Source: Polynucleobacter sp. UB-Tiil-W10
GTDB taxonomy: Bacteria > Pseudomonadota > Gammaproteobacteria > Burkholderiales > Burkholderiaceae
Reading direction: 5' to 3'
DNA: 64,000 nt
Assembly (NCBI RefSeq): GCF_018881605.1
Contig: NZ_JACVPZ010000001.1
Span: forward strand, 1,364,001-1,428,000
The notes below the pieces were generated by a model. It worked only from the letters and a program-made list of their open reading frames with translations. It had not been told where the DNA came from and made no database searches. Below, piece by piece: positions 8,461 through 19,083 of this stretch (its first letter is position 1; the number at the start of each line of letters is the position of its first letter). The position numbers and the translations under genes are program-made.

Positions 8461-10941
8461 TTGCGCTTAGCTATTACGGCGTTTATCGCCGGGGGATCAC
8501 TCCTTCTCTTTTTACCGAAAATCCCAGAATATTGGTTGTCTATCTGCATGGTTGTGGGTGCTCTGTGTTTATGCGTGATTTACTTTGCTCCTGATGTGAC
8601 CGCTCTCAAAAGACTGGCAATCTTGAGTTTGATATTGACGATGGGGTTTGCGTGGAATGCTCGGTACGCTGAAAAGCGCTTGGCAAATATTCTTGCAACA
8701 GAGCTAGAGGGAAAAGAATTTACTCTCGAGGGCAGGGTGATTGCGCTGCCGCAAAGTAGTTCATCGGGCGCCAAGTTTGCCTTTAAAGTGGTTCGCGCTG
8801 CATCAGGAGGTGAACTTCTGCCTGACTTTCCAAAACGGATCTATTTGAGTTGGCAGCCTGCCTGGAGAAGTCCCCAAGAAATTCCTGAAGTAATCCCTGG
8901 TCAACGCTGGAAGTTCAAGGCGAAACTAAAGCGACCATATGGTTCGCTAAATCCCCATACTTTTGATTTTGAGCGTTGGTCGTTTCATCAAGACTTCGGC
9001 GCTAGCGGCTCGGTAAGGTCTGGGGAGTTATTGCAGGATAAAGATATTGCTTGGACAGAGCTTGACTTACGCATGGAGCTTGCACGCTGGCACTTGCGTA
9101 AAAAGATTCAAGCAATGTTGCCAAGTGATGCGCGCTATGTAGGAGTCTTAATAGCTTTGGTCATGGGTGATCAAAATGCCATTAATCAAGAAGACTGGCA
9201 AGTCTTTAATGCAACTGGTATTGGACATCTTATAAGCATATCGGGGCTGCATGTCACCATGTTGGCGGCTGTAGGTGCTTCACTCGCTGCATTTATTTGG
9301 CGTCGTCGCACTTGGCCTCTGATTGCCCCTGTTGGTAAGGTGGCGGCAGTTTCGGGTTTTTTGACTGCATTTGTTTATGCTTGGTTAGCGGGCTTTCAGA
9401 TTCCAGCGCAAAGAACGATGTATATGGTTGGCGTAGTCGCATTTGCTTTGTGGACCGGCAGAAATCCGCGATCGTTTGATATTTGGTGGTGGGCCCTTGC
9501 CTTTGTATTGCTGATTGATCCAATGGCCCCTTATACGCCAGGCTTTTGGTTATCTTTTGGTGCAGTAGCTGCCATTCTCTATGCCATGGGGGATTCCTCT
9601 GGTTTATTGGGTATCCCAACCGGAAAAGAATTAGAAGTGCATTGGACACATCGTGGGTTACGGGCGCTACGCGAAGCTTGTCGTGTGCAAGCAGTAGTCA
9701 CGCTGTCATTGCTGCCGATTACTTTATATTGGTTTTATCAAGTCTCATTGGTTTCACCCCTTGCTAATGCCTTTGCAATTCCATTGGTAAGTTATGTCGT
9801 GACACCGCTGGCGATCACTGGAGCTTTGTTGCCAGAGTTTATTGGGCGTTGGCTGTTATTGCCCGCCCATGGATCTATGGAGTATTTGGCATTTGCTCTG
9901 GAGGGGATGGCAGGCTGGAGTTGGTCGGTCGTTTGGTCACGGCAGCCTGAGTGGTGGATGCTTGTCCTTTCTCTATGTGGAATCGTGTACGCCATTCGTC
10001 CAGGGGATATTAGTAAATCATGGGGGTGGAGATTGTTTGGGATCACATTTTCTATACCCTTGTTTATTTTGCCAGCTCCACTACTTCAGGGTGCCCATCT
10101 CGTCGAAGGTGAATTTAAAGCGAGTGTTCTAGATATTGGTCAGGGTACTGCAGTACTTGTTGAAACTGCGAATAGAAAATTACTTTATGACACTGGCCCT
10201 ATCCAAGGAAAAAAAGATGATGCAGGGCAGAGGGTCATTCTTCCCTATTTGCGCGGCAGAGGAATTCATCGGATTGATCGTATGGTTATCAGTCATAGCG
10301 ACAGTGATCATATTGGTGGAGCTGCAACTCTTCTCAAGCATATTCAATTTAATTTCATGATGGGATCCTTGCCTAGCACTAATCCACTGCTGACAAATTT
10401 ACATGAAAGGAGTATTCCTGCAATTCCCTGCCGCTTTGGGCAGCGCTGGGTATGGGATGGGGTGGAGTTTGTGATTTGGCATCCTCATGAAGATACGATA
10501 TTTGCTGAACAATATTCTGCTAAGCCTAATGAAATCAGTTGTGTGCTTGAGGTGCGCAATCAACTAAGCTCATTTTGGTTAACTGGCGATGTTGAGAAGC
10601 AGGGCGAGGCTGAAATTATTGAGCGGTTAGACTTTGAAGCGCTAGAAGAAATTGGTGACAGAGAATTGATCTTTATGGCGCCGCATCATGGCAGTAAAAC
10701 CTCATCATCTCTAGCTCTTCTAAAAAGATTGGAGCCTAATGAGGCTTTTGCACAAAATGGCTATCGCAATCGGTATGGGCATCCACATCCTGATGTGACT
10801 GCACGATATAAAAATTTGACCATTCCTTTTTATCAAACCCCTCAAACCGGGGCGCAGACTTGGTTGTTTAAAAATAATGCAAAGTCTTCGACACAATTTT
10901 GGCGGCATGATATAAAACGACTATGGCATCGACTGATGTGA
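8461..10941 (+). CDS. comEC: DNA internalisation competence protein ComEC/Rec2
   Basis: This 826-residue polytopic inner-membrane channel takes up single-stranded DNA. An N-terminal membrane and OB-fold region (about 1-200) is followed by the Competence domain, which opens with GIGHLISISGLHVTM and has many membrane helices. A C-terminal metallo-beta-lactamase-like domain (about 560-826) contains SHSDSDHIGG and APHHGSKTSS. The start is a TTG 4 bases after the tatD stop, so the two are probably co-transcribed. Full length suggests natural transformation machinery could be functional, although other com genes are not in this window. Confidence 0.94.
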   Translation: MRLAITAFIAGGSLLLFLPKIPEYWLSICMVVGALCLCVIYFAPDVTALKRLAILSLILTMGFAWNARYAEKRLANILATELEGKEFTLEGRVIALPQSSSSGAKFAFKVVRAASGGELLPDFPKRIYLSWQPAWRSPQEIPEVIPGQRWKFKAKLKRPYGSLNPHTFDFERWSFHQDFGASGSVRSGELLQDKDIAWTELDLRMELARWHLRKKIQAMLPSDARYVGVLIALVMGDQNAINQEDWQVFNATGIGHLISISGLHVTMLAAVGASLAAFIWRRRTWPLIAPVGKVAAVSGFLTAFVYAWLAGFQIPAQRTMYMVGVVAFALWTGRNPRSFDIWWWALAFVLLIDPMAPYTPGFWLSFGAVAAILYAMGDSSGLLGIPTGKELEVHWTHRGLRALREACRVQAVVTLSLLPITLYWFYQVSLVSPLANAFAIPLVSYVVTPLAITGALLPEFIGRWLLLPAHGSMEYLAFALEGMAGWSWSVVWSRQPEWWMLVLSLCGIVYAIRPGDISKSWGWRLFGITFSIPLFILPAPLLQGAHLVEGEFKASVLDIGQGTAVLVETANRKLLYDTGPIQGKKDDAGQRVILPYLRGRGIHRIDRMVISHSDSDHIGGAATLLKHIQFNFMMGSLPSTNPLLTNLHERSIPAIPCRFGQRWVWDGVEFVIWHPHEDTIFAEQYSAKPNEISCVLEVRNQLSSFWLTGDVEKQGEAEIIERLDFEALEEIGDRELIFMAPHHGSKTSSSLALLKRLEPNEAFAQNGYRNRYGHPHPDVTARYKNLTIPFYQTPQTGAQTWLFKNNAKSSTQFWRHDIKRLWHRLM

Positions 10942-10964
10942 AATTGAATAAAAGGATTCTCCTT

Positions 10965-11336
10965 ATGAATAAGCTATTCACCGTATCTTTGTTGGTTGCC
11001 GCTGTGACAGTGGGTTGTGCTGGCGCTGACGTTCGTCCCATTGTGGATATGAAAGGTGTAAACGAGGCCACCTACGAGAATGATCTTAAGGAGTGCCAGA
11101 CTTACGCTCAGCAACAATCGGGCATGGGCTCTACTGCAGCTAAAGGTGCTGGTGCTGGTGCAGTAGTTGGCGGTCTATTGGGATTGGTTACCGGCGGTAA
11201 TGGTTCGGGAATTGCGCAGGCTGCTGGTGCAGGCGCCGTGATTGGCGGCGCTGGTGGCGCATTTTCTGGTAATCAAGCTCAAGAAGCAGTGGTGAAAAGA
11301 TGTTTAAGTGGGCGCGGTTACAGGGTTTTGAATTAA
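10965..11336 (+). CDS. Glycine-zipper outer-membrane lipoprotein, function unknown
   Basis: This small lipoprotein has 123 residues from the ATG at 10965, which follows an AAGGATTCTCC purine run. An upstream ATG at 10923 inside comEC would destroy the signal peptide. The N-terminus is a signal peptide ending in VTVGCAG, a lipobox-type site. The middle is a glycine-zipper region (GAGAGAVVGGLLG, then GAGAVIGGAGGA) that usually packs in membranes. The conserved end is RCLSGRGYRVLN. Comparable proteins are common in betaproteobacteria but lack a defined role. A clear terminator follows. Confidence 0.8.
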   Translation: MNKLFTVSLLVAAVTVGCAGADVRPIVDMKGVNEATYENDLKECQTYAQQQSGMGSTAAKGAGAGAVVGGLLGLVTGGNGSGIAQAAGAGAVIGGAGGAFSGNQAQEAVVKRCLSGRGYRVLN

Positions 11337-11354
11337 AACCATACTCAGACAGCA

Positions 11355-11380
11355 AAAAAGCCCGAGATATCGGGTTTTTT
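11355..11380 (+). terminator. Rho-independent terminator after the glycine-zipper lipoprotein
   Basis: The stem CCCGA/TCGGG (11361-11374) lies in an AAAAAAG...TTTTTT context. The A and T tracts extend the pairing, and the T run follows on the plus strand. Confidence 0.85.
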
Positions 11381-11412
11381 ATTACCCCTGAAAAGTAAAA
11401 AACCCAAGCATC

Positions 11413-11691
11413 CTAATTATTAAGAGGGGAATCGGGAGGGGATTTATTAATCACCCTTTCTTTTGAATGCCTCCATCTTCTGTAGAGCAAAAAAATAGGG
11501 ATTACGGCAATTAATACCGCCAGAATTGCCAATAGCTCAGAGCCCCCGAAAAAGGTATCTGCCAATTGAGTGAACAGAAAAACTACTCCCAATAGGAAGA
11601 TTGTGACCAGAAGGAGTTGCATCTCCATTGCAACAAAGTAAATAATGGCCGGCACTAGAACAAAGAGCAGAATGATTAATGGTAACCACAT
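11413..11691 (-). CDS. Small integral membrane protein, unknown
   Basis: This 92-residue reading frame is almost wholly hydrophobic. It has about three membrane helices (residues 3-21, 25-44, 52-70) followed by a basic LYRRWRHSKER segment and a polar tail, which places the C-terminus in the cytoplasm by the positive-inside rule. No family is recognised and no good ribosome binding site is seen upstream of the ATG at 11691. The composition argues for a real protein, but the gene stands alone between two terminators. Confidence 0.55.
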   Translation of the reverse strand: MWLPLIILLFVLVPAIIYFVAMEMQLLLVTIFLLGVVFLFTQLADTFFGGSELLAILAVLIAVIPIFLLYRRWRHSKERVINKSPPDSPLNN

Positions 11692-11831
11692 GGCAGTGCT
11701 TAAGTAGTGTGTGACCTATTCATGATAGATGAATTAGTGCGAGTAAATATTCAATTGGGCGTTGCAAAGCCTGTAATTGTTTGAGTCAAATTGGTGGAAA
11801 TTCAATACACGGCCAAATAGCCCAGAAAAGC

Positions 11832-11868
11832 AAAAAGGCTTCAAAGACAAAATTGCCTTTAAAGCCTT
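11832..11868 (-). terminator. Rho-independent terminator for tRNA-fMet
   Basis: On the minus strand AAGGCTTTAAAG pairs with CTTTGAAGCCTT (one T-G wobble) around a short loop and is followed by a T-rich TTTTGCTTTT. It begins about 9 bases past the CCA end of the tRNA gene. Confidence 0.8.
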
Positions 11869-11876
11869 CTACTGTT

Positions 11877-11953
<77 letters not shown>

Positions 11954-12108
11954 TCTGAAGCTGAAATTCTACCATTTTTTGGGGGTCTCTGTCGAGGTTT
12001 TCCCGCAAATAACGCATAAATAAGCGGTTTTCTTGGGGAAATTCTCGAATTAATGACTGCAGTTAAGGAGTAACATATTGCCACGCAATAACACGCTAAG
12101 GCTTAATT

Positions 12109-14052
12109 ATGTCAGTTAGTAATCCTGAGTTTTCTGAATCGTCCTTACTAAGGCCCGTGGAAATTTCTCGAGAGGATCATCCTCACAAGAAGGGCGCCTC
12201 CATATCACTAATGTTTGCCGCTATCGGCGTGGTGTTTGGTGACATTGGTACCAGTCCTTTGTATGCGCTAAAAGAATGCTTTAGTCCTGATCACGGCATT
12301 CCATTTTCACCAGATGCGGTCTATGGAGTGATCTCCATGGTATTTTGGGCTTTTGCGATTGTGGTTTCGCTGAAGTATGTTTTATTCGTGATGCGTGCAA
12401 ACAACCATGGTGAGGGCGGTATTTTGGCACTTATGGCTCTAGCTTTAAGAACGGCCCCTATAAATTCCAAGCGTGCACTTCTAATCATTATGGCGGGTGT
12501 ATTCGGTGCTTGTATGTTCTATGGCGATGCCATTATTACGCCAGCGATTTCTGTGCTTTCGGCAGTTGAAGGTCTTGAGGTCATATCCACTGACTTAACG
12601 CGTTATGTCATACCAATTACCATTTTGATTTTAGTTATCCTCTTTTTTATTCAGAAGACTGGAACCGATCTAGTGGGCAAGCTTTTTGGCCCGATCATGA
12701 TGGTCTGGTTTATTGCTATCGGATTGATGGGGGTGCATCAAGTCATCCTCAATCCAGCAATTTTTGCCGCTATTAATCCTTTGTTTGCCATCCGGTTCTT
12801 GATTGAGCACTCGCTACAGGGCTTTATTGTTTTGGGCGCGGTCTTCTTGGTGTTGACTGGTGCCGAAGCTTTGTATGCTGATATGGGTCACTTTGGACTC
12901 AAGCCTATTCGTATGGGTTGGTTTTTTATTGTCATGCCTTGTTTGCTTCTGAATTACTTTGGTCAAGGTGCAATGTTTTTAAATAACCCCGAGACTATTA
13001 CCAACCCATTCTTCTTGATGGTGCCCGAATTCCTGGTATTTCCTTTGGTAATTCTGGCCACCCTGGCAACTGTTATTGCCTCGCAGGCCGTGATCTCTGG
13101 TGCTTTCTCAATGACGAGCCAAGCAATCTTGTTGGGCTTTGTTCCGCGCATGAAAGTGCGCCATACCTCTGATAGAGAAATTGGTCAGATCTATATGCCC
13201 TTGGTGAATTGGGTTCTATTGATTCTGGTGATCGCTGTGGTCTTGGCATTTAAGCAATCCGCAAACTTAGCAGCTGCCTACGGGATTGCTGTCACCACCA
13301 CAATGATTGTGACTACATTCTTAGCGGCAATTGTGATGAGGGTGGTTTGGCGCTGGAACTCCTTGCTAGTTGCTTTGGTAATCGGCTCTTTCTTGGTCGT
13401 TGATTTAGCCTTCTTAACTGCCAATCTTTTAAAAATTATGGAAGGCGGATGGTTCCCATTATTGTTGGGCTCAGCCTGCTTCTTATTGTTGATGACTTGG
13501 TATCAAGGGCGTAAGATTTTGCGCCATAACGCCATGAATAACGGTATTGAGCTGAAGAGCTTTATTGAGGCTTTGATGCAGCATCCACCGCATCGCGTAG
13601 AAGGTACTGCTGTTTTCCTGACGGCACACGTAGATTACGTGCCAGTTTCGTTCTTGCACAATTTAAAGCACAACCATGTATTGCATGAAAGAGTATTTTT
13701 CTTAAAAGTCAGCATCTGGGATGTGCCATACGTCAAGGATAGCGAGCGCATTACCTTGCGTGATCTTGGTAATGGTATATACGTGGTGCGTGCTGTTTAT
13801 GGATTTAATGAAACTCCAGATATGGGTCAGATTATTGAGTTGATAGAAAAAGCGTCTGACTTGAAATTTGATTTGATGAATACTTCATTCTTCTTGTCCC
13901 GTGACACCATCGTTTCTACGGAGATTCCAGGAATGGCCATCTGGCGTGAGAAATTATTCTGCTGGATGTATCAAAATGCCGGTCGCCAGTCTGACTTCTT
14001 TAAGATTCCTGCAAATCGCTTAGTTGAGTTGGGTGCAAAGGTCGAGATTTGA
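12109..14052 (+). CDS. kup: Potassium uptake protein Kup
   Basis: This 647-residue potassium:proton symporter lies in the inner membrane. The hallmark [18 protein letters not shown] lies at about residues 44-61. Roughly twelve hydrophobic helices fill residues 35-460, with further conserved [23 protein letters not shown] and [14 protein letters not shown], and a soluble C-terminal domain follows. Length matches the family. The start at 12109 lies about 155 bases from the divergent tRNA gene, so the promoter must be in that gap. The stop overlaps the next gene. Confidence 0.96.
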   Translation: MSVSNPEFSESSLLRPVEISREDHPHKKGASISLMFAAIGVVFGDIGTSPLYALKECFSPDHGIPFSPDAVYGVISMVFWAFAIVVSLKYVLFVMRANNHGEGGILALMALALRTAPINSKRALLIIMAGVFGACMFYGDAIITPAISVLSAVEGLEVISTDLTRYVIPITILILVILFFIQKTGTDLVGKLFGPIMMVWFIAIGLMGVHQVILNPAIFAAINPLFAIRFLIEHSLQGFIVLGAVFLVLTGAEALYADMGHFGLKPIRMGWFFIVMPCLLLNYFGQGAMFLNNPETITNPFFLMVPEFLVFPLVILATLATVIASQAVISGAFSMTSQAILLGFVPRMKVRHTSDREIGQIYMPLVNWVLLILVIAVVLAFKQSANLAAAYGIAVTTTMIVTTFLAAIVMRVVWRWNSLLVALVIGSFLVVDLAFLTANLLKIMEGGWFPLLLGSACFLLLMTWYQGRKILRHNAMNNGIELKSFIEALMQHPPHRVEGTAVFLTAHVDYVPVSFLHNLKHNHVLHERVFFLKVSIWDVPYVKDSERITLRDLGNGIYVVRAVYGFNETPDMGQIIELIEKASDLKFDLMNTSFFLSRDTIVSTEIPGMAIWREKLFCWMYQNAGRQSDFFKIPANRLVELGAKVEI

Positions 14053-14558
14053 GAAAAAATCTTTTGCTCCAATCAAAAATATTTATTGCAATATTTTTGT
14101 TGGCCTCTGCATTCAGTGGTGTTGTATTGGCCACTCCTGCAGAAGAAGCTGAGCTCGAGCAGTTAGATAAGATTGAGCAAGAGTTGGAGCTTCAGCGTGA
14201 GTGGTCTAAGTACCGCTGGGGCAAGGCATCCTCTGAGTGCTATCAAAAATATTGGGTTAATTCTTGTTTAAAAGATGCTCGTGCTGACTATCGCAAGGAA
14301 ATCGATCCAATTCGCGAGCAAGAGGTGGCTTTGCATGAGGTGCAACGTAAGCTCCGCGAAAGTCTAAAGAATCAAGAAGATATTAAGCGTGCAGCCGAAC
14401 GCGTTTCGCCAGAAAAAGCTGCTGAGAGAGCCGCTAATCAGCGTGAGTTTGAGCAGAAACAAAAAGATGCCGCAGCAAGAGCTGCTGATCTAGATCAGCG
14501 TCGTAAAGATGCTCCTAAGCGGGCTCAAGAAAATAAAGCAGGCACTCAGCTCGATTAA
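14049..14558 (+). CDS. Small secreted charged protein, unknown
   Basis: A 169-residue protein starts at a TTG that overlaps the kup TGA stop (TTGA), so its translation is probably coupled to kup. A signal peptide with hydrophobic core [17 protein letters not shown] and likely cleavage near VLATPA (about residue 28) is followed by a Glu/Lys/Arg/Ala-rich helical region. Two cysteines sit in [17 protein letters not shown], a pattern recurring in small betaproteobacterial periplasmic proteins and likely a disulfide. The second half looks like coiled coil. No known function; it sits between kup and radA. Confidence 0.75.
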   Translation: MRKNLLLQSKIFIAIFLLASAFSGVVLATPAEEAELEQLDKIEQELELQREWSKYRWGKASSECYQKYWVNSCLKDARADYRKEIDPIREQEVALHEVQRKLRESLKNQEDIKRAAERVSPEKAAERAANQREFEQKQKDAAARAADLDQRRKDAPKRAQENKAGTQLD

Positions 14559-14597
14559 TTTTTTCACCAATTTACTTTTTAATTCATTAGGCAATCC

Positions 14598-15962
14598 TTG
14601 GCTAAAGTCAAATCGGTTTATATCTGTCAGTCTTGTGGCGGTACTTCTGCTAAGTGGCAGGGTCAATGCCCGTCTTGTCAGGCTTGGAATACTTTGGAAG
14701 AGGGTTTGCCTGAGACGACATCTAATGCCCGTTTCCAGGGTTTGGCGCAATCATTGCCGCGCCAAAAGTTATCTGCTATTAGCGCTGAAGATCTACCAAG
14801 ATTTAGTACTGGAGTCGAAGAGTTTGATCGAGTGCTGGGTGGTGGCTTAGTTCCAGGTGGGGTAGTGCTCTTAGGCGGTGATCCTGGTATTGGTAAATCC
14901 ACTTTGTTATTGCAGGCATTGGCGGAGATGAGTTCGGCTGGTATGAACGTGCTCTATAGCAGCGGTGAAGAATCTGCTGCGCAGATTGCCTTGCGTGCAA
15001 AACGTATTGCGTTGGATGCGCCACAGCTTGAAGTATTAGCAGAGATTCAGTTGGAAAAATTGATTTCCATTATGGATACCGTTAAGCCTCAGGTTTTAGT
15101 AGTCGATTCTATTCAGACCCTGTATTCAGAAGTATTGAGTTCTGCCCCTGGTTCTGTAGCCCAGGTCCGAGAGTGCGCAGCCCAATTAACGCGTGCTGCT
15201 AAATCAAGCGGCATCTGCGTATTGATGGTGGGTCACGTGACTAAGGATGGACACCTTGCTGGCCCTCGCGTTCTTGAGCATATTGTGGATACCGTTTTGT
15301 ATTTTGAAGGTGACACCCACTCTTCGTTCCGTTTAGTGCGCTCAATTAAGAATCGTTTTGGTGCTGTTAATGAGCTAGGTGTCTTTGCGATGACTGAAAA
15401 AGGTCTACGCGGCGTAACTAACCCATCGGCTATTTTCTTGTCGCAACATGAGCAAATGGTCCCGGGTGCTTGTGTATTGGTCACGCAAGAAGGTAGTAGA
15501 CCTCTGCTGGTTGAGATTCAGGCTTTGGTGGATACCGCGCATGTTCCAAATCCCCGTCGCTTAGCTGTTGGCTTAGAGCAAGCCCGCTTAGCAATGCTCT
15601 TGGCAGTATTGCATCGTCATGCAGGTGTAGCCTGCTTTGATCAAGATGTTTTCTTAAATGCAGTTGGTGGTGTCAAGATTTCTGAGCCTGCTGCTGACTT
15701 GGCCGTATTGTTGGCAATTCAGTCATCGATTCGGAACCGTGCGTTACCAAAAGAGTTGATCGTGTTCGGTGAAGTTGGATTGGCTGGAGAAATTCGCCCT
15801 TGTCCACGTGGTCAGGAGCGTCTAAAGGAAGCGGCAAAGCTTGGCTTTACTGTGGCAATCATTCCGAAAGCGAATATGCCTAAGACTAAGATTCCAGGAT
15901 TGAAAGTGATTCCTGTGGAGCGCATTGATCAGGCAATCGCCGCCGCTGCAGAGTTAAGTTAA
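14598..15962 (+). CDS. radA: DNA repair protein RadA (Sms)
   Basis: This RecA-like branch-migration helicase processes recombination intermediates. The 454-residue protein begins with a four-cysteine zinc finger (CQSCGGTSAKWQGQCPSC, residues about 11-28). It continues with Walker A GGDPGIGKST, the RadA-specific KNRFG motif (in SIKNRFGAVNELGVF), and a C-terminal Lon-protease-like domain from about residue 290. The start is a TTG at 14598; the protein then begins MAKVKSVYIC as in relatives. Confidence 0.96.
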   Translation: MAKVKSVYICQSCGGTSAKWQGQCPSCQAWNTLEEGLPETTSNARFQGLAQSLPRQKLSAISAEDLPRFSTGVEEFDRVLGGGLVPGGVVLLGGDPGIGKSTLLLQALAEMSSAGMNVLYSSGEESAAQIALRAKRIALDAPQLEVLAEIQLEKLISIMDTVKPQVLVVDSIQTLYSEVLSSAPGSVAQVRECAAQLTRAAKSSGICVLMVGHVTKDGHLAGPRVLEHIVDTVLYFEGDTHSSFRLVRSIKNRFGAVNELGVFAMTEKGLRGVTNPSAIFLSQHEQMVPGACVLVTQEGSRPLLVEIQALVDTAHVPNPRRLAVGLEQARLAMLLAVLHRHAGVACFDQDVFLNAVGGVKISEPAADLAVLLAIQSSIRNRALPKELIVFGEVGLAGEIRPCPRGQERLKEAAKLGFTVAIIPKANMPKTKIPGLKVIPVERIDQAIAAAAELS

Positions 15963-15968
15963 TTTCTT

Positions 15969-15987
15969 GACTTGCTTAGTGCAAGTC
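15969..15987. terminator. Hairpin between convergent radA and prmB
   Basis: A perfect 7-bp inverted repeat GACTTGC/GCAAGTC with a 5-base loop lies across the prmB stop codon, 7 bases after the radA stop. There is no strong T tract, so it is only a possible terminator. Confidence 0.35.
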
Positions 15988-16872
15988 TTCAGCCTGAATT
16001 AATAATACCTGTTCATCTCCAGCGGATACTTCCATCCAGATTGCCGGGATTTGCGGGAACGCTTTTTTGAAGTTCTCATACTCATTACCTATTTCCAGCA
16101 GGATGGCCCCGCGCTCAGATAGGTAATCGGGCGCTGCAGCAATGATGCGTCTGATTAAGTCCATGCCATCGTCACCGCCAGCCAAGGCCAGTTCTGGCTC
16201 AGCATGGTATTCAGGGGGAAGCGCATTCATTGAAACTGCATTCACATAAGGTGGATTGCAAATAATGAGATCGAAGAGGTTCTCTTCATTGGGCTCGGGC
16301 AATGCATCCCAGAGATCGCCATCTAATAACTCTACTTGTGAGCTCAAGCTATGGCGATCAACGTTGCGCGCCGCTACGGAGAGTGCAGGCATGCTGATAT
16401 CGCAGGCGCTCACATGAATATCTGGGCATGATAGGGCTAAGAGGATGGCTAGCGAACCATTGCCAGTACAAAGATCAAGTGCTTTGCCATCAGCCGGCAA
16501 CCAAGGCTCTAAGGAGCCATCAACAATAAGTTCGGCAATCCAAGAGCGGGGAACAATACTTTGTTCGCTGCAAAAAAACGGTACACCCATGAGCCAGGCT
16601 TCACCCAAGATGTAAGCAAGGGGTTTGCGTGTAGAGATTCTAGTGTCTGTAACAGCAGAAGCTTTTTGCTGTTGATCCTCGGAGATTGCATCATCTAGGT
16701 GATCTAATGCTTCCGCTGGACTAAGGTTGAGTTGCTTGCTGACAATCCACAAAGCTTCGCTTTGCGCATCAATTGCCCCATGACCGTAATGCAAATTGGC
16801 TGCTTCAAGTTTTTGTGCATTCTGATTAATACACTGATTTACTGTAAGTTGTTGCTGAGGCTCGGGGTCCAT
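15976..16872 (-). CDS. prmB: Ribosomal protein L3 N5-glutamine methyltransferase
   Basis: This 298-residue S-adenosylmethionine-dependent enzyme methylates a glutamine of ribosomal protein L3. It shows PLAYILGEAWLMGVPF and VPRSWIAELI before the Rossmann motif LDLCTGNGSLAI, and the glutamine-methyltransferase signature NPPYV at about residue 207. The N-terminus MDPEPQQQ differs from relatives and the exact start is uncertain. It is the third gene after dapD and dapE; the gap of 47 bases to dapE is compatible with one operon. Confidence 0.9.
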   Translation of the reverse strand: MDPEPQQQLTVNQCINQNAQKLEAANLHYGHGAIDAQSEALWIVSKQLNLSPAEALDHLDDAISEDQQQKASAVTDTRISTRKPLAYILGEAWLMGVPFFCSEQSIVPRSWIAELIVDGSLEPWLPADGKALDLCTGNGSLAILLALSCPDIHVSACDISMPALSVAARNVDRHSLSSQVELLDGDLWDALPEPNEENLFDLIICNPPYVNAVSMNALPPEYHAEPELALAGGDDGMDLIRRIIAAAPDYLSERGAILLEIGNEYENFKKAFPQIPAIWMEVSAGDEQVLLIQAEDLH

Positions 16873-16919
16873 GATGGAGGGGGATCTTTAGAGAAAAGGG
16901 TGAGCTCGCGATTAAGCGA

Positions 16920-18071
16920 TTATGCGATTAATAGTTCGAGAGTTTTGCGATAGATGTTTTTGAGTGGTACTACATCATCAACAATAACGCACTCATCAAT
17001 TTTGTGACTAGTCGCATTAAGTGGGCCAAATTCCACTACCTCTTGGCAAATCTTGGCGATAAAGCGACCATCACTCGTGCCACCAGTGGTGGAGAGTTCT
17101 GTATCAATGTTGGTTTCTGCTTTGATGGCGGTGCGAAGTGCGCCCGCTAAGGCGCCATCGCCAGTAATAAAAGGGCTGCCACCTAAGACCCAGTCAATCT
17201 CAAAATTGAGGCCGGCATCTTTTAGAATCTTTTCTAGACGTTCACGTAATTGCTCTGGCTTGCTTTCGGTGGAGAAGCGGAAATTAAAGTCGATAACCAA
17301 CTCACCAGGAATAACGTTATTCGCGCCAGTTCCGGCATGCACATTGGAGATTTGAAAACTGGTAGGCTGGAAGTATTGATTGCCTTTATCCCATTCAGTC
17401 TCTACTAAGGCAGAAATTGCTGGTGCAGATAGATGAATTGGATTTTTACCTAGGTGAGGGTAGGCGATGTGCGCTTGAATGCCATGCACTCTGAGTTTGC
17501 CTGATAGAGATCCACGACGTCCATTCTTAATCATGTCACCAAGCTTATCAACCGATGTCGGCTCACCAATCACACAGTAATCCAAACGCTGCCCCTGTTT
17601 TTGCAAACGCTCGCACATGATGACAGTGCCGTCGTTAGCAGGACCTTCTTCATCACTGGTGATTAAAAAGGCAATGGAGCCTTGATGGTCCGGATGTGTA
17701 GTGATAAATTCTTCTGTGGCAACCACAAAACCTGCGAGAGAGGTTTTCATATCAGCAGCACCACGCCCATAGAGCATGCCGTCGCGAATCGTTGGGGCAA
17801 AAGGATTGTTTGTCCACTTCTCCAGTGGGCCGGTAGGCACTACGTCGGTGTGACCCGCAAATACCAAGACTTTTCCTTGATCGCCGTCTTTACCTTTTTT
17901 AATTGCCCACAAGTTGGTTACTTGGAAATTTTCAGGACCACTTACAACGCTCTCAGTATGAAAACCAATCGCCTGCAATCGCTTTGTAATTAAATCTTGG
18001 CAGCCACCATCAGCTGGTGTTACAGAATGGCAGGCAATCAGAGCTTCAGTGAGATCAAGTGTGGCGCTCAT
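16920..18071 (-). CDS. dapE: Succinyl-diaminopimelate desuccinylase
   Basis: DapE removes succinate from N-succinyl-L,L-diaminopimelate in lysine and peptidoglycan synthesis. The 383-residue M20-family zinc enzyme shows [10 protein letters not shown] (His74, Asp76), [11 protein letters not shown] (Asp107), the catalytic and metal-binding EEGPANDGT (Glu141, Glu142) and the terminal zinc ligand in NATSHKIDE. It starts 9 bases after dapD, the previous enzyme in the pathway, so the two are clearly one unit. Confidence 0.97.
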   Translation of the reverse strand: MSATLDLTEALIACHSVTPADGGCQDLITKRLQAIGFHTESVVSGPENFQVTNLWAIKKGKDGDQGKVLVFAGHTDVVPTGPLEKWTNNPFAPTIRDGMLYGRGAADMKTSLAGFVVATEEFITTHPDHQGSIAFLITSDEEGPANDGTVIMCERLQKQGQRLDYCVIGEPTSVDKLGDMIKNGRRGSLSGKLRVHGIQAHIAYPHLGKNPIHLSAPAISALVETEWDKGNQYFQPTSFQISNVHAGTGANNVIPGELVIDFNFRFSTESKPEQLRERLEKILKDAGLNFEIDWVLGGSPFITGDGALAGALRTAIKAETNIDTELSTTGGTSDGRFIAKICQEVVEFGPLNATSHKIDECVIVDDVVPLKNIYRKTLELLIA

Positions 18072-18080
18072 GGATTGAAC

Positions 18081-18908
18081 TTAGTCGCGGAGTAATTCGT
18101 TGATGGCAGTCTTTGCTCTAGTTTGAGCATCAACCTTCTTAACAATGATCGCTGCATACAAACTGTATTTGCCGCAAGCGGAAGGAAGGGAGCCTGGAAC
18201 AACTACTGAGCCGGCTGGAACGCGACCGTAGTGCACTTCACCAGTTTCGCGGTCATAGATCTTGGTGCTTTGACCAATATAGACGCCCATGGATAAAACA
18301 GCGTTTTCTTCGATAACAACACCTTCAACAACTTCAGAGCGGGCGCCAATGAAGCAGTTATCTTCAATAATCACTGGGCCAGCTTGAATTGGCTCCAAAA
18401 CACCGCCAATCCCAACGCCACCAGAAAGGTGTACGTTTTTACCAATTTGGGCGCAAGAACCAACTGTCGCCCAGGTATCTACCATCGTGCCCTCACCGAC
18501 ATAAGCGCCAATATTGACGTAGGAAGGCATTAAAACAGCGTTTTTACCGATAAATGAGCCACGGCGAGCTACGGCAGGGGGAACGACACGGAATCCACCA
18601 GCAGCAAAGTCAGCTGCTGTGTAGTTTTCAAACTTACTAGGAACCTTATCGTAAAACTGGGTATAACCCCCAGCACCCATAGGTTTATTGTCTTCTAGGC
18701 GGAAAGAGAGCAGAACGGCCTTCTTAACCCATTGATTTACCTCCCACTTACCGACATCGCGGCGCTCAGCCACGCGAATCGTGCCGGCATTAAGACCTTC
18801 TAAAACGGCATTTACGGCATTACGGACATCCCCAGGGGCGCTATCTGGAGACAGGTTTGCGCGGTTTTCCCAGGCTTGTTCAATGATGTTTTGTGGTGAT
18901 TGGCTCAT
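18081..18908 (-). CDS. dapD: Tetrahydrodipicolinate N-succinyltransferase
   Basis: This 275-residue trimeric enzyme transfers succinate from succinyl-CoA to tetrahydrodipicolinate, the step before the aminotransferase and DapE. The C-terminal half is a left-handed beta helix of hexapeptide repeats ([20 protein letters not shown], then [15 protein letters not shown], then [13 protein letters not shown]). Length matches the family. It is the first gene of a dapD-dapE-prmB unit and diverges from smc over about 175 bases, which should hold both promoters. Confidence 0.97.
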   Translation of the reverse strand: MSQSPQNIIEQAWENRANLSPDSAPGDVRNAVNAVLEGLNAGTIRVAERRDVGKWEVNQWVKKAVLLSFRLEDNKPMGAGGYTQFYDKVPSKFENYTAADFAAGGFRVVPPAVARRGSFIGKNAVLMPSYVNIGAYVGEGTMVDTWATVGSCAQIGKNVHLSGGVGIGGVLEPIQAGPVIIEDNCFIGARSEVVEGVVIEENAVLSMGVYIGQSTKIYDRETGEVHYGRVPAGSVVVPGSLPSACGKYSLYAAIIVKKVDAQTRAKTAINELLRD

Positions 18909-19083
18909 GCTTTTTAGTTAACTATCAGATTGTTAAGGGATTTTGTCCCTGAAGGTAGATTTATCATTATATAGATGGGGGAAAAACGCGTCTAAGCAGG
19001 CAAGAGCTTGCTATCATCTTCCCACCTTAGTTTTAATTTTTTGCCCCTTTATTTGAACCCCTTTTTTCCCTGCAAAGTCCGCC

